A stretch of DNA of 9,694 nt from JBOGVA01 sp050692195. GTDB lineage: Bacteria; Actinomycetota; UBA4738. The notes beneath the pieces are model-generated. The model ran no database searches. It worked only from the letters and a program-made list of their open reading frames with translations, and was not told the DNA's origin. The translations under genes were made by a program, and so were the position numbers. This document shows, one piece after another, positions 1-7,035 of the stretch. The stretch covers positions 1 to 9,694 of the forward strand of contig JBOGVA010000051.1 of NCBI GenBank assembly GCA_050692195.1. The letters are read 5' to 3'. Each line of letters opens with the position of its first letter. Positions within the stretch are counted from its first letter, which is position 1.

Positions 1-1
1 G

Positions 2-1042
2 TTGCTCGGCCCGGCGCACGGTCGGCTCAGCCAGGCCTACGCCATGCGCGGAGATGACGGCGACCTGGATCGGGCGAAGGAGACTGGGGACAAGGCGTTA
101 GAAATCTGGATCCCGACCACACGAACGGACGAGCTCGCGGAACACAACTTCATGCACGCGCACACCCACTACTGGATCGGTGGATTCGACCGGGCCCTCG
201 AACTGTCGCGCGCCGCGCGCGAGCTCGCCGTCCATTCGGGCAGCCGCGAGGCGCTCCTGCGAGGAGGCGCGCTGGAAGGAGCCTCCCTCGCTGCGATGGG
301 ACGGTACGAGGAGGCACTGTCCGCCTTCGATGAGAGGATCGCGCTGGGCCGGGAGCTGGGACGACCCGTCCGGGTCCTGCTCAACTACTCGACGGCGGCC
401 CTCAGGGACCTGTACGACCTCGACGAGGCCAGGCGGAGGAACGAGGAGGCATTGGAGCAGCGGGGGTGGTCGAGCTTCAACATGCCCTGGCAGAACGCGT
501 TGGTCGACTTAGTGTTCAACGACCTGTTGGCCGGTGACATCGCGAGCGCCGAGGCCAGGTGGCCGAAGGTGTGGGACGACGTGCGAGCCGGGAAGGCCTG
601 GCAGCGGTGGTTCCTCGTGGGGAAGATGGCGGCGGCTCGGGCCGAGCTTGCCCTGCACACTGAGGGAGCCGAGGCGGCGGCAGACTGGGCGCAGAAGGCT
701 ATCGAGATGGCGGTGCCCGTTGGTCGACTGAAGTACGAAACGGTTGCCCGGACTATCCTCGCCGAGGCCCTGCTGACTATTGGGCGCGTGCGGGAAGCAG
801 TTGCCGAGCTCCAGACGGCGGTTAGCGGTGCCGACCGTCTCGGAAGTCCGCCGGGACGGTGGAAGACGAGGGCAGCGCTGGGCCGTGCCCTTTACGCCCT
901 GGGTCGGGACGACGAGGCAGAGCGAAGACTCCGTGACGCCTCCGACGTGATACAGGACGTGGCCAAGGGCCTGTCGCGGGAGCGCGCAGAGCGCTTCCTC
1001 AATGCCGCACCGGTTCTGGAAGTCCTCAAAGCGGCCCCGTAG
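2..1042 (+). CDS. TPR-repeat C-terminal part of a large signalling regulator (5' end outside window)
   Basis: The frame is open from the window edge to a TAG stop. It encodes about 346 residues made almost entirely of helical TPR-like pairs rich in Ala, Leu, Arg and Glu, for example an AAMGRYEEALSAFDE unit near residues 97-111 and a final ALYALGRDDEAERRLRDA unit. The ending (RERAERFLNAAPVLEVL) is of the kind seen at the C-termini of actinobacterial multidomain regulators with a cyclase or AAA ATPase domain followed by TPRs, so I infer that the missing 5' part encodes such a domain. No catalytic motif lies in the visible part. The TTG at position 2 is only the first in-frame start-like codon and probably not the real start. 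It converges on another regulator of the same general class ending at 1207. TPRs usually form a protein-binding or ligand-sensing platform; the signal is unknown. Confidence 0.75.
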   Translation: MLGPAHGRLSQAYAMRGDDGDLDRAKETGDKALEIWIPTTRTDELAEHNFMHAHTHYWIGGFDRALELSRAARELAVHSGSREALLRGGALEGASLAAMGRYEEALSAFDERIALGRELGRPVRVLLNYSTAALRDLYDLDEARRRNEEALEQRGWSSFNMPWQNALVDLVFNDLLAGDIASAEARWPKVWDDVRAGKAWQRWFLVGKMAAARAELALHTEGAEAAADWAQKAIEMAVPVGRLKYETVARTILAEALLTIGRVREAVAELQTAVSGADRLGSPPGRWKTRAALGRALYALGRDDEAERRLRDASDVIQDVAKGLSRERAERFLNAAPVLEVLKAAP

Positions 1043-1084
1043 CCAAGCCCTTCCTCAGCGTAGACGGGAGGGACGAGTTCACTG

Positions 1085-1100
1085 GAGGCAGTCGTGCCTC
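1085..1100. terminator. Short GC-rich hairpin between two convergent genes (weak terminator candidate)
   Basis: GAGGCA, a four-base loop GTCG, then TGCCTC form a perfect six-pair stem 42 bases after the stop of the + strand TPR gene. No T-run follows in either direction, so it is at best a weak or bidirectional terminator in the 164 bp between the convergent genes. The rest of that gap holds repeat copy A. Confidence 0.3.
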
Positions 1101-1142
1101 TCCCACCTCCCAAAGGAGCGGCTGCGGTTCAGGCTTTCGCCG

Positions 1143-1193
1143 GCCATGGGCGGAGCCGCCACTGGCACTTTCTGCCGGTCGGCCCTCCGACAC
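1143..1193 (-). repeat. Interspersed repeat, copy A (14 bp past the 3' end of the cyclase regulator)
   Basis: This is one of three related sequences in the window, all in the same orientation. Read on the + strand it runs from GCCATGGGCGGAGCCGCCA through TGGCACTTTCTGCCGGTCGG to CCTCCGACAC. Against copies B and C it lacks about six bases in the middle (after GCCGCCA), but the flanks align without further gaps. It contains a small hairpin, GGCG-GAGC-CGCC at 1149-1160. Its near end lies 14 bases beyond the TAG stop of the minus-strand regulator. I do not recognise the family. Confidence 0.65.
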
Positions 1194-1206
1194 CAGGCCG
1201 GACTTC

Positions 1207-3867
1207 CTACTCCTCCTGGCGGGCGTAGTCCAGGGCTTGCTCGAGCGTCATCGCCCGGCCTTCCTCCCAGGCGGCCCCGACCGCAGCCTCGCCCAACACG
1301 CCGCGGGCCGACGCCCGAGGCTCGGGTAGGTCAATGAGCGGCGGCGGCGCGTGGCCTCCCGCCGCCTCCTTGATCGACGCGGAGGCTCCGCCGAGCCGCA
1401 GGGCCCGCAGGTGGTTCCCTTCCGCGCCCGCCTTGGCGGCCAGGTTGTCGAGGACGATCGCCGCGCCGGTCCGGTTGCCGATCTCCTCGTCGTTGTCCAG
1501 CGCTTGCAGGAAGCTGGTCGCGGCCGTGGCCAGGTCGCCCTGCGCGAGGGCGGTTCGACCGAGCGTGTGGAGGGCGTCCGTCTCCCCGAAGCGATCGCCC
1601 GCCTCGCGATGGAGGCGAAGACTTTCCTCGGCCAGTGTCCTCGACCTCGGGAGGTCCCCGTCGAGCCGAGCGGCGATGCCCAGGATCCACAGGACGTCGG
1701 CCACGCCGCGCCGGCTCCCGAGCTCCTCAAACATCGCCCGGCTCTCCTCGAACATCACGACGGCGGCGGGCAGGTCGCCTTGATACGCGGGCACGTACGC
1801 GAGGTTGTAAATCCCCTCCGCCTCGGCGGGTCGATCGCCGAGCTCCCGGGCGATGGCCAACGCCTCTTCGTACACCCGACGCATGGCCGGCACGTCCTCC
1901 TGCCAGTAGGCCAGCCCGCCCAGGGCGGTGAGCGCCTTGGCCCGCGCGATCGTGCGACCGGAGGCTTCGGGGCGCGCCAGCACCTCCTCGGCCCAGCGCC
2001 GCCCTTCGGCCAGGTGGCCGTGGAGGTGCCAGAAGCGCCACAGCGCGGCCACGACACGGAGCCCCGTCGTGGCATCTCCGCCGCCGATCGACCGCCGAAG
2101 AACGGCTCGCAGGTTGTCGTGGTCGAGGTCCAGCTGGTCGATCCAGACCTTCTGCTGGAGTCCCCGGAGGTGGGGCTCCGCCGCCTCGGCCGCCTCCAGG
2201 AAGAAGGACGAATGGCGCTCCCGTGTCGCCTCCGCTTCACTTGCCACTTCGACCTGCTCCACACCGAACTCGCGGATCGTCTCCAGCATCCCGAAGCGAA
2301 CCGCGTCCGACGCGGTCGGGACCCGTCGAACCAGGCTCTTGTCCACCAGGGAGCCGAGCGCTTCGAGGAGGCCGGGGCCGAACTCGGCTCCGGGGTTCGC
2401 CACAGCCTCCGCGGCGATCGTGGTCCAGCCGCCGACGAACACCGATAGCCGCCGGAACACGGCCCTCTCCACTTCGTCGAGCAGCTCATAGCTCCACCCG
2501 ATGGCCGCGCGAAGCGTTCGCTGGCGGGTCGGCACGTCGACCGGGCCCCCGGCGAGCAGTTCGAGCCGGTTCTCGAGGCGCTCCAGGATGGCCTGGGGCG
2601 AAAGCAGTTTGACGCGGGACGCGGCCAGCTCGATCGCCAGCGGCAGCCCGTCGAGCCGGCGGCACACCTCCGCGACGACCTCGGCGTTCGCCTCGATGAT
2701 CCGGAACCCCGGATCGACGGCCGTCGCCCGTTGAACGAACAGCTTGACCGCCTCGTTCTGCATCAGGTGCTCGGACGAGTCGGGCTCGTCGGGGTCCGGA
2801 AGGCTGAGGGGTGGCACGGCAAGCTCCTGCTCGCCCGAAAGGTGCAACGGTTCCCGGCTCGTCGCGAGGACCCGCAGTCGGGACGACGCGGCGAGAAGGT
2901 CGGCCACGACGGGGGCGGCCCCGAGCACTTGCTCGAAGTTGTCCACGATCAGCAGCAGCTCCCGGTCCCGCACGTGATCCCTGACCGTGTCGAGCACCGG
3001 GCGCACCCCCTCCGCCCGGGCGCCGACCGAGTCGGCGATCGTGGAGGGGACCAGCCGTGGGTCCGTGATCGCTGCCAACTCGGTGAAGAAGACTCCGTCC
3101 GGGTACTCGTCCAGGAGCTCGCCGGCCGCCTGCAGAGCCAGCCTGGTCTTGCCGCTTCCTCCCGCTCCGGTGAGCGTGAGCAGTCCCGGACCCCGGAGAA
3201 GCTCCTTGACGCGAGCGACCTCGCCCTCTCGGCCGACGAAGCTCGTGCGCTGGAAGGGGAGATTCGAGGGCGTCTCGAGCGAGCGGATCGGGGGGAACTC
3301 CGGAGGCAGGGCATCGATGGTGAGCTGGAAGATGCGTTCGGGCCGGGCCAGATCCTTGAGCCGGTGCTCGCCGAGGTCGCGCAGCCCGAGTCCGTCCGGC
3401 AGGCCGCTCCGAACGAGGTCGGACGAGGCCGAGGTGAGGAGCACCTGACCTCCGTGCCCGGCGGCGGCGATCCTTGCCGCCCGGTGGACGTCGAGGCCGA
3501 CGTAGCTGTCACCGCCGACCGTGCCCTCCCCGGTGTGCATCCCCATCCGGACTCGGACCCGCTCCTCGGGAGGCCACGGATGATCGGCCAGGGCTCGCTG
3601 CGCATCCGCCGCGGCGGTCACGGCCGCCCGGGCCGACCGGAACACCGCGAAGAAGGAATCGCCCTCGGTCCGGACCTCGATGCCGCCGGCGTCGCGGATG
3701 GCTCCGCGCAGCAGACGTTGGTGATCCTCCAAGACCGCCCGCCACCGCCCACCGAGGGCCTGAACCATGCGGGTAGAGCCCTCGATGTCGGTGAAGAGGA
3801 AGGTGACCGTTCCGGTCGGCAGGTCGGCGGCGATCGGCGAGAGACCGGATGGGACGCCCCTGCTCAC
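1207..3867 (-). CDS. Class III cyclase-domain / NB-ARC-like ATPase / TPR regulator
   Basis: This is an intact 886-residue protein. Residues about 17-185 are a class III nucleotidyl cyclase homology domain, with FTDIEGST carrying the first metal Asp (D27) and TEGDSFF the second (D70). Residues about 205-415 are an STAND/NB-ARC-like ATPase: Walker A GAGGSGKT 234-241, Walker B LLLIVDN 304-310, TSRE 336-339 and GLPLAIEL 407-414. A winged-helix-like segment follows (QRTLRAAIGWSYELL, 449-463), then TPRs from about residue 600 to near the end. The start is GTG, preceded by AGGA with nine bases between. The cyclase half is atypical: Arg66 replaces the substrate-specifying Lys, Ser121 the paired Asp, and His128 the transition-state Asn, although Arg132 is kept. 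It may be inactive or regulatory, as in many family members of this shape. The protein is probably cytoplasmic, acting as a signal-responsive ATPase switch. Its ligand and output are unknown. Confidence 0.9.
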   Translation of the reverse strand: MSRGVPSGLSPIAADLPTGTVTFLFTDIEGSTRMVQALGGRWRAVLEDHQRLLRGAIRDAGGIEVRTEGDSFFAVFRSARAAVTAAADAQRALADHPWPPEERVRVRMGMHTGEGTVGGDSYVGLDVHRAARIAAAGHGGQVLLTSASSDLVRSGLPDGLGLRDLGEHRLKDLARPERIFQLTIDALPPEFPPIRSLETPSNLPFQRTSFVGREGEVARVKELLRGPGLLTLTGAGGSGKTRLALQAAGELLDEYPDGVFFTELAAITDPRLVPSTIADSVGARAEGVRPVLDTVRDHVRDRELLLIVDNFEQVLGAAPVVADLLAASSRLRVLATSREPLHLSGEQELAVPPLSLPDPDEPDSSEHLMQNEAVKLFVQRATAVDPGFRIIEANAEVVAEVCRRLDGLPLAIELAASRVKLLSPQAILERLENRLELLAGGPVDVPTRQRTLRAAIGWSYELLDEVERAVFRRLSVFVGGWTTIAAEAVANPGAEFGPGLLEALGSLVDKSLVRRVPTASDAVRFGMLETIREFGVEQVEVASEAEATRERHSSFFLEAAEAAEPHLRGLQQKVWIDQLDLDHDNLRAVLRRSIGGGDATTGLRVVAALWRFWHLHGHLAEGRRWAEEVLARPEASGRTIARAKALTALGGLAYWQEDVPAMRRVYEEALAIARELGDRPAEAEGIYNLAYVPAYQGDLPAAVVMFEESRAMFEELGSRRGVADVLWILGIAARLDGDLPRSRTLAEESLRLHREAGDRFGETDALHTLGRTALAQGDLATAATSFLQALDNDEEIGNRTGAAIVLDNLAAKAGAEGNHLRALRLGGASASIKEAAGGHAPPPLIDLPEPRASARGVLGEAAVGAAWEEGRAMTLEQALDYARQEE

Positions 3868-4143
3868 CGGGCGACGTCCTCGCCGTCTCGAGCCTGGGAC
3901 TCCCGCAGCCGCTCGCAGGGGACGCGCATCATCGCCAGGCTGGCCTCGGGCCGGTCAGGATCCGCTGGAATCGCCTACGGTCGGGGCGCGTTCAAATCTG
4001 CCCTTACGCCGGGTCGATCTGCGATCTCCAGCCAGTACCACTCGTTTGGATCGCTCGATCACCACAGATTCAGCCACGCCACGCTCCCCGTTCCTCTCGA
4101 GAGCCTAGCTGTCTACCCCGCTGGCAAGCCCCAGGCTCCGACT
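3868..4143. other. Upstream region of the cyclase regulator; no gene supported
   Basis: About 275 bases separate the GTG start of the regulator from repeat copy B. Only short open stretches occur on either strand and none has a convincing ribosome binding site. On the minus strand a TTGAAC hexamer (near 3986-3991) could be a -35 element, but its -10 partner is poor, so I do not call a promoter. The region should hold the regulator's promoter and possibly debris from the element that left the recombinase fragment. Confidence 0.4.
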
Positions 4144-4200
4144 GCCATGTCTGGAGTCGCCAGTCCGGGTGGCAGTTCATGCCGATCGGTCCTCCGACAC
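4144..4200 (-). repeat. Interspersed repeat, copy B (tail of the serine recombinase remnant)
   Basis: This copy is about 57 bp and aligns with copy C without gaps at roughly three-quarters identity. Shared blocks, read on the + strand, include GCCATG, CGCCAGT, GGGTGGCA and the end CCTCCGACAC (the last shared with copy A). It contains the perfect 8-bp palindrome CCGATCGG and, on the minus strand, a GCCA-N7-TGGC hairpin. The recombinase-derived reading frame runs straight into it (residues RVGGP onward). This is the only copy with recombinase coding sequence attached, which makes it the best candidate for the end of the parent element. Confidence 0.7.
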
Positions 4201-4207
4201 GAACTCT

Positions 4208-4345
4208 GCACATGCTCAAGTCCGCCTCCACAGCGACCCGCCGATCGATGGGGTGGTACACGAGGTTCAGGCCGAGGCTCTCGTACAGCTCAGCCTTCTT
4301 GGCTGGATCGGCCTGCTCCAGGACTCGGATCAGGTCGCCCAGGCC
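4208..4345 (-). pseudogene. 3'-terminal remnant of a serine site-specific recombinase
   Basis: The minus-strand reading here contains GDLIRVLEQADPAKKAEL, then YESLGLNLVYHPIDRRVAV and EADL. This pattern (LGD-IRVL, ADPxxKAELY, LGLxLxYxP, VxVEA) resembles the extreme C-terminus of large serine recombinases carried by actinobacterial mobile elements. The resolvase catalytic domain and zinc-ribbon region are absent; only about 45 residues remain. It is fused in frame to the start of an alpha/beta hydrolase (about 4335-4624), and the same frame continues through repeat copy B to a stop at 4070. The remnant is not functional as a recombinase. The family call rests on motif memory, not a search. Confidence 0.55.
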
Positions 4346-4624
4346 CTCGATCAAGGCACGGAGGTCGTCGGCGCACACCGCGGAGCTCCAGTCGGCCGGG
4401 TCGCCCCAGGCTGAGCGGCCGTGTCCGCGGAGGTCGAGGTACACCACCTGCCCCTCGAGGGGCAGGTGTGCGAAGTCGGGCTTGAAGTAAGAGTGGTCGT
4501 CGCTGCCGGGCCTACCGTGCACCAGCACGATGGTGGGTGGCTCGCGCGTCTTCTGGCCGTCAGGAACGAGCCCGGGCCCGTCAACATCGAACCACAGACG
4601 TGTCCCGTTCACCTCGCAGTGCAT
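4335..4624 (-). pseudogene. Truncated alpha/beta hydrolase (N-terminal third only)
   Basis: The first ~90 residues match the intact hydrolase at 8352-9209 at about three-quarters identity by eye (EVNGTRLWFD, DHSYFKPDFA, then QVVYLDLRGHGRSAWGD). The match ends near DDLRA, just before the nucleophile elbow, so the catalytic Ser, Asp and His are all missing. The oxyanion-hole motif HGGPG has become HGRPG. ATG at 4622-4624 follows a strong purine-rich ribosome binding site (AGGAGAAGGGAG). The 21 bases at 4629-4649 are identical to those upstream of the intact gene (9216-9236). From residue ~97 the frame continues into a recombinase tail. The 184-residue fusion could be translated but cannot be an active hydrolase. 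Confidence 0.8.
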
Positions 4625-4815
4625 GCAACTCCCTTCTCCTGCCCGCCTCTGAAATGTGGTGAAACGGACCTAACGTGAGACGTGCCTTCCGATGTGATGC
4701 TACGCGGCCTTCGGCTGGTGGGCGCCCTCCCGTCGTGCCCGATACCGCTTCTCCTTGCCCCGCTTAGAGTCTCCGAGTTGCGAACCGCCTTCCCGCGGGT
4801 CACGCATGGGTCGAT

Positions 4816-5535
4816 CTAGACCGAGGAGTCGATTGGGGCGAGGCTGATCCAGGTCGCTCGGGCTAAGGCGAGAATCTCGCCGTCGTCTCCAACGAGGGAG
4901 GTGCCCGCGAAGCGCTTCCGGCCCTCTGAGCCCTCCGACCACCCCACCACCACGCATCGTTGACCTGAGCGGACCGGCGTAGCAAGCTCCGCCGCCAGGC
5001 GCCCCAGCACCATCGGGGTTTGAGGGAATCCGTTGGCAAAGGCGCCCGGACAGTCAAGAGCCGCCCACAGGAACTCCGGCTCGACCATGCCGTCAGGACC
5101 GGCAACCGTGCTGTCCGGCTTCCATGGCGCGGCGACCACCTCCAGGCCGGTGACCGGGCCGGGGAAGATCCGAAGGCCATCGCCCTCCCCTCGCTGGGGC
5201 CCGCATACAAAGCAGGTCGGGAACGGATGGAGAGCGAAGCCGAGGTAGCGGCCAGCCGCCTCCGCGGCGTCTTCGAAGCTGACCGGAGCCGGCAGGTTGA
5301 TCTCTGGGCGAGCAGCAAAGCCTTCAGCCACCACCTCATCTCCATCGAAGAGGGCAACTCGACCTTCGGCAGGCCTGCGGACGACGAGGGGGCGGCTCAC
5401 GGGAGGCGGGCGTCGCAGGGTGACCTCGGAGGGCCCACCGATGATCCGCGCGAGCAGGCCGCACGTGTAGCCGCCGTTTCCCGAGTCGGGAGGGCCGCAG
5501 TACCGCCCATCAATGACCAGGTGTTCCTCGCCCAC
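4816..5535 (-). CDS. Hotdog/thioesterase-like protein of unknown substrate
   Basis: This is an intact protein of 239 residues. The start chosen is GTG at 5535, because GAGGGAG lies five bases before it and the conserved N-terminus begins right after (EEHLVIDGRYCGPPDSGNGG). Upstream in-frame sequence to 5613 lacks that character. Recognisable blocks are the N-terminal GRYCGPPDSGNGGYTCGLL, HPFPTCFVCGP at about 103-113 with two cysteines, GDGLRIFPGP, and ALDCPGAFA at about 160-168. The overall pattern is that of an uncharacterised actinobacterial family with a predicted double-hotdog (acyl thioesterase-like) fold. I see no signal peptide or membrane segment, so it is probably cytoplasmic. It stands alone, with decayed genes on both sides. 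No reaction can be assigned from the sequence. Confidence 0.7.
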   Translation of the reverse strand: MGEEHLVIDGRYCGPPDSGNGGYTCGLLARIIGGPSEVTLRRPPPVSRPLVVRRPAEGRVALFDGDEVVAEGFAARPEINLPAPVSFEDAAEAAGRYLGFALHPFPTCFVCGPQRGEGDGLRIFPGPVTGLEVVAAPWKPDSTVAGPDGMVEPEFLWAALDCPGAFANGFPQTPMVLGRLAAELATPVRSGQRCVVVGWSEGSEGRKRFAGTSLVGDDGEILALARATWISLAPIDSSV

Positions 5536-5581
5536 GATGGCTCCCTCACATAACCAAGTGCTGATGGCCCATGATTGTGCC

Positions 5582-6735
5582 TCAGGGGAGCTCACCGGGT
5601 CCGGTTGTAGCATCCAGAACCCCGCTTGCTCGGCGGCCGAGGGAGACCCGGCCTGGGGCGCTCAAACTGGCCATGCCCGGAGCCGCCAGTTGGGGTGGCA
5701 CTTTGTGCTGCTCGGCCCCCTTTCCCGGATCGGACCGGTACGCCTCGATCTGCTCGAGGGGAGCCTGGGGGGGTGGCGCGGCATGGACGATCAGGTCCAG
5801 GGCCCCCTGATCGATCTTGGCCGAGACGTCCTCGAGGGAGCCGCCGAGTGTGATCTCGATCCGGTTGTCCAGAGCAGGGCGGAGGCGATCCTGGGCGGGC
5901 TGCCAGGAAGGGTTGCGAACCAGAGTGATGGATTTCTGGGGCACGTACCCGGACGCCCCCCTCTGCCGCTCGGGTGGGAGGGAGAAGTCCAGATCCTTGC
6001 TCCCCTCCAACATGTATGGGCCGGACGACACGAGGAACGGCCCGTAGCCGTTGTCGTGCCCCTCGGCCACACCTAGCCGGGCGGTGGGATCGAACGGGTT
6101 CGGAGGTATAGGAGCCGAAGCCGCGAGCGACAGGCGCTCACCGAGGTCGCCCGCCGGCTCGATTAGGTGGATCCTCAGGGTTCGGTCGTCGGGAGCCTCC
6201 AGCCCCGAGATCGTGTGGCGTCTCCGGCCACGAATTGGTCGAACCCCTGGATGATGGAGTAGTAGAAAGGATAGCCGGCGGCGGTGCCCGGATAGGCTGT
6301 TCGCTCGATGGCCCGGATGAAATCCTGGGCCGTGATGTCTAGGTCCTGGAGCGGTGGAGCATACCGCAGCCCCTCTCTGATCCGGAACGTCCAGGTCAGG
6401 CCGTCGGCCGACACCTCGGGCATGGATACCGCTAAGTCGGGTCGGAGGATCGAGCCGCCCTCCGCAGTGGGCTTGCCCTCGTAGCTCAGAAGAGTGCGGA
6501 GGAGGCAGCAGCGAAAGAGCTCCCACGAGGTGTACCAATAATCCTTCTGCGGGTCCAGGCCCGTGCGCTCTGTCAACGGGGAAGCGGAGAAGTTGGGCAT
6601 ACCGACACGAAGGGTTCCGCCACGAGGCACGGGCGACGGGGCCGGCGAGGAGGTAACCTGCGGCGCCGGATCTCCCGTGCACGCCTCGACCACGAGGGAT
6701 AGCGCGCACACGCTCGCGATGACGAAACGCCTCAT
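5582..6735 (-). pseudogene. Peptide/nickel-type ABC transporter substrate-binding lipoprotein, frameshifted and 3'-truncated
   Basis: ATG at 6735 has AGAGG five bases upstream and opens a lipoprotein signal peptide (MRRFVIASVCALSLVVEAC, Cys19 as the lipid-modified residue). SBP_bac_5-type sequence follows: RGGTLRVGMP, then ADGLTWTFRIREGLRY and AQDFIRAIERT. After residue 173 (FVAGDA, base 6217) the frame shifts. Restoring one base in the five-base gap at 6212-6216 gives GDADTISGLEAPDDRTLRIHL, a normal family sequence, which then runs to EQIEAYRSDP near 5725. There the match ends and repeat copy C begins; the frame stops at 5582. About 336 of the usual 500-600 residues remain. In life this family binds oligopeptides or similar ligands outside the membrane for an ABC permease, but no permease genes are nearby. 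Without frameshifting, the product would stop at 6175 after 187 residues. Confidence 0.85.
5670..5725 (-). repeat. Interspersed repeat, copy C (at the truncation point of the substrate-binding gene)
   Basis: This third copy lies in the same orientation as A and B. On the + strand it shares GCCATG, CGGAGCCGCCA (with A), CGCCAGT and GGGTGGCA (with B) and TGGCACTTT (with A). Its outer end (GCCCCCTTTCCCGG) is less conserved than the CCTCCGACAC of A and B. Read from the gene, substrate-binding-protein sequence stops at YRSDP and the repeat starts within a few codons, so the repeat marks the breakpoint. Confidence 0.65.
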
Positions 6736-6779
6736 GTCGACCTCTGCCAACCCGCGGCTCCACTCCGGGGAACCCTCTG

Positions 6780-6809
6780 GTCATACAACTCGTTGAGAGA
6801 GCCTGTCAA
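6780..6809 (-). promoter_or_regulatory. Sigma-70-type promoter of the substrate-binding lipoprotein gene
   Basis: On the minus strand a perfect TTGACA (6804-6809) is followed after 18 bases by TATGAC (6780-6785). Transcription should start near 6773, giving a leader of about 38 bases that contains the AGAGG ribosome binding site and ends at the ATG at 6735. Position and quality fit, but it is not tested. Confidence 0.6.
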
Positions 6810-7035
6810 CGGTGATCTCGGGCACTGCTCAGGGGTGATGTTCGACACCCTTCGACAACGGCCGCTTGGGGCTCGCCGGTCCGGCTCGATGGTCCTGAGA
6901 CTTCGGACCTGTGAATTGTGCCTCCGACACCAGAGCAACAAAGCTGCCACCACCTGACCTTGAGGTGGTGCTGACCGACCGGTACGTTCGGGAGCGTTCG
7001 GTCTACCCGCGCTGTGGTTCCTCCGGACGAGTTGC
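6810..7035. other. Intergenic region between divergent promoters, with small repeats
   Basis: No gene is supported here. The region holds a perfect 8-pair hairpin (CACCACCT 6948-6955 with AGGTGGTG 6963-6970). It also holds a directly repeated CGTTCGG at 6985-6991 and 6995-7001 (10-base period, one helical turn) and a small palindrome ACCG-AC-CGGT at 6974-6983. The 13 bases CCTCCGACACCAG near 6921-6933 are identical to the outer end of repeat copy A, but the body of the repeat is absent. Function is unknown. Confidence 0.4.

Noticed and set aside
1351..4485. Long open frames on the + strand opposite the cyclase regulator
   Set aside because: They are antisense to a clearly conserved multidomain gene, are full of Arg/Pro/Gly low-complexity typical of high-GC shadow frames, and show no recognisable domain or ribosome binding site.
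4700..4807. A 35-codon basic open frame on the minus strand just after the hotdog-like gene (ATG at 4807)
   Set aside because: No ribosome binding site, no recognised similarity, and high-GC chance frames of this size are frequent; it may be debris of a decayed gene.
1143..5725. Integron attC sites as an explanation for the three repeats
   Set aside because: The arrangement (repeat at gene 3' ends, one orientation) is suggestive, but I find no GTTRRRY/RYYYAAC core pairs, no tyrosine integrase, and the hotdog-like gene has no repeat at its 3' end.
1143..5725. CRISPR array
   Set aside because: Copies are kilobases apart, divergent and not regularly spaced, with no cas genes.
5568..6930. ATTGTGCCTC occurring at about 5573-5582 and again at 6915-6924 as a further repeat
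   Set aside because: The match is only ten bases with unrelated flanks; chance is a sufficient explanation.
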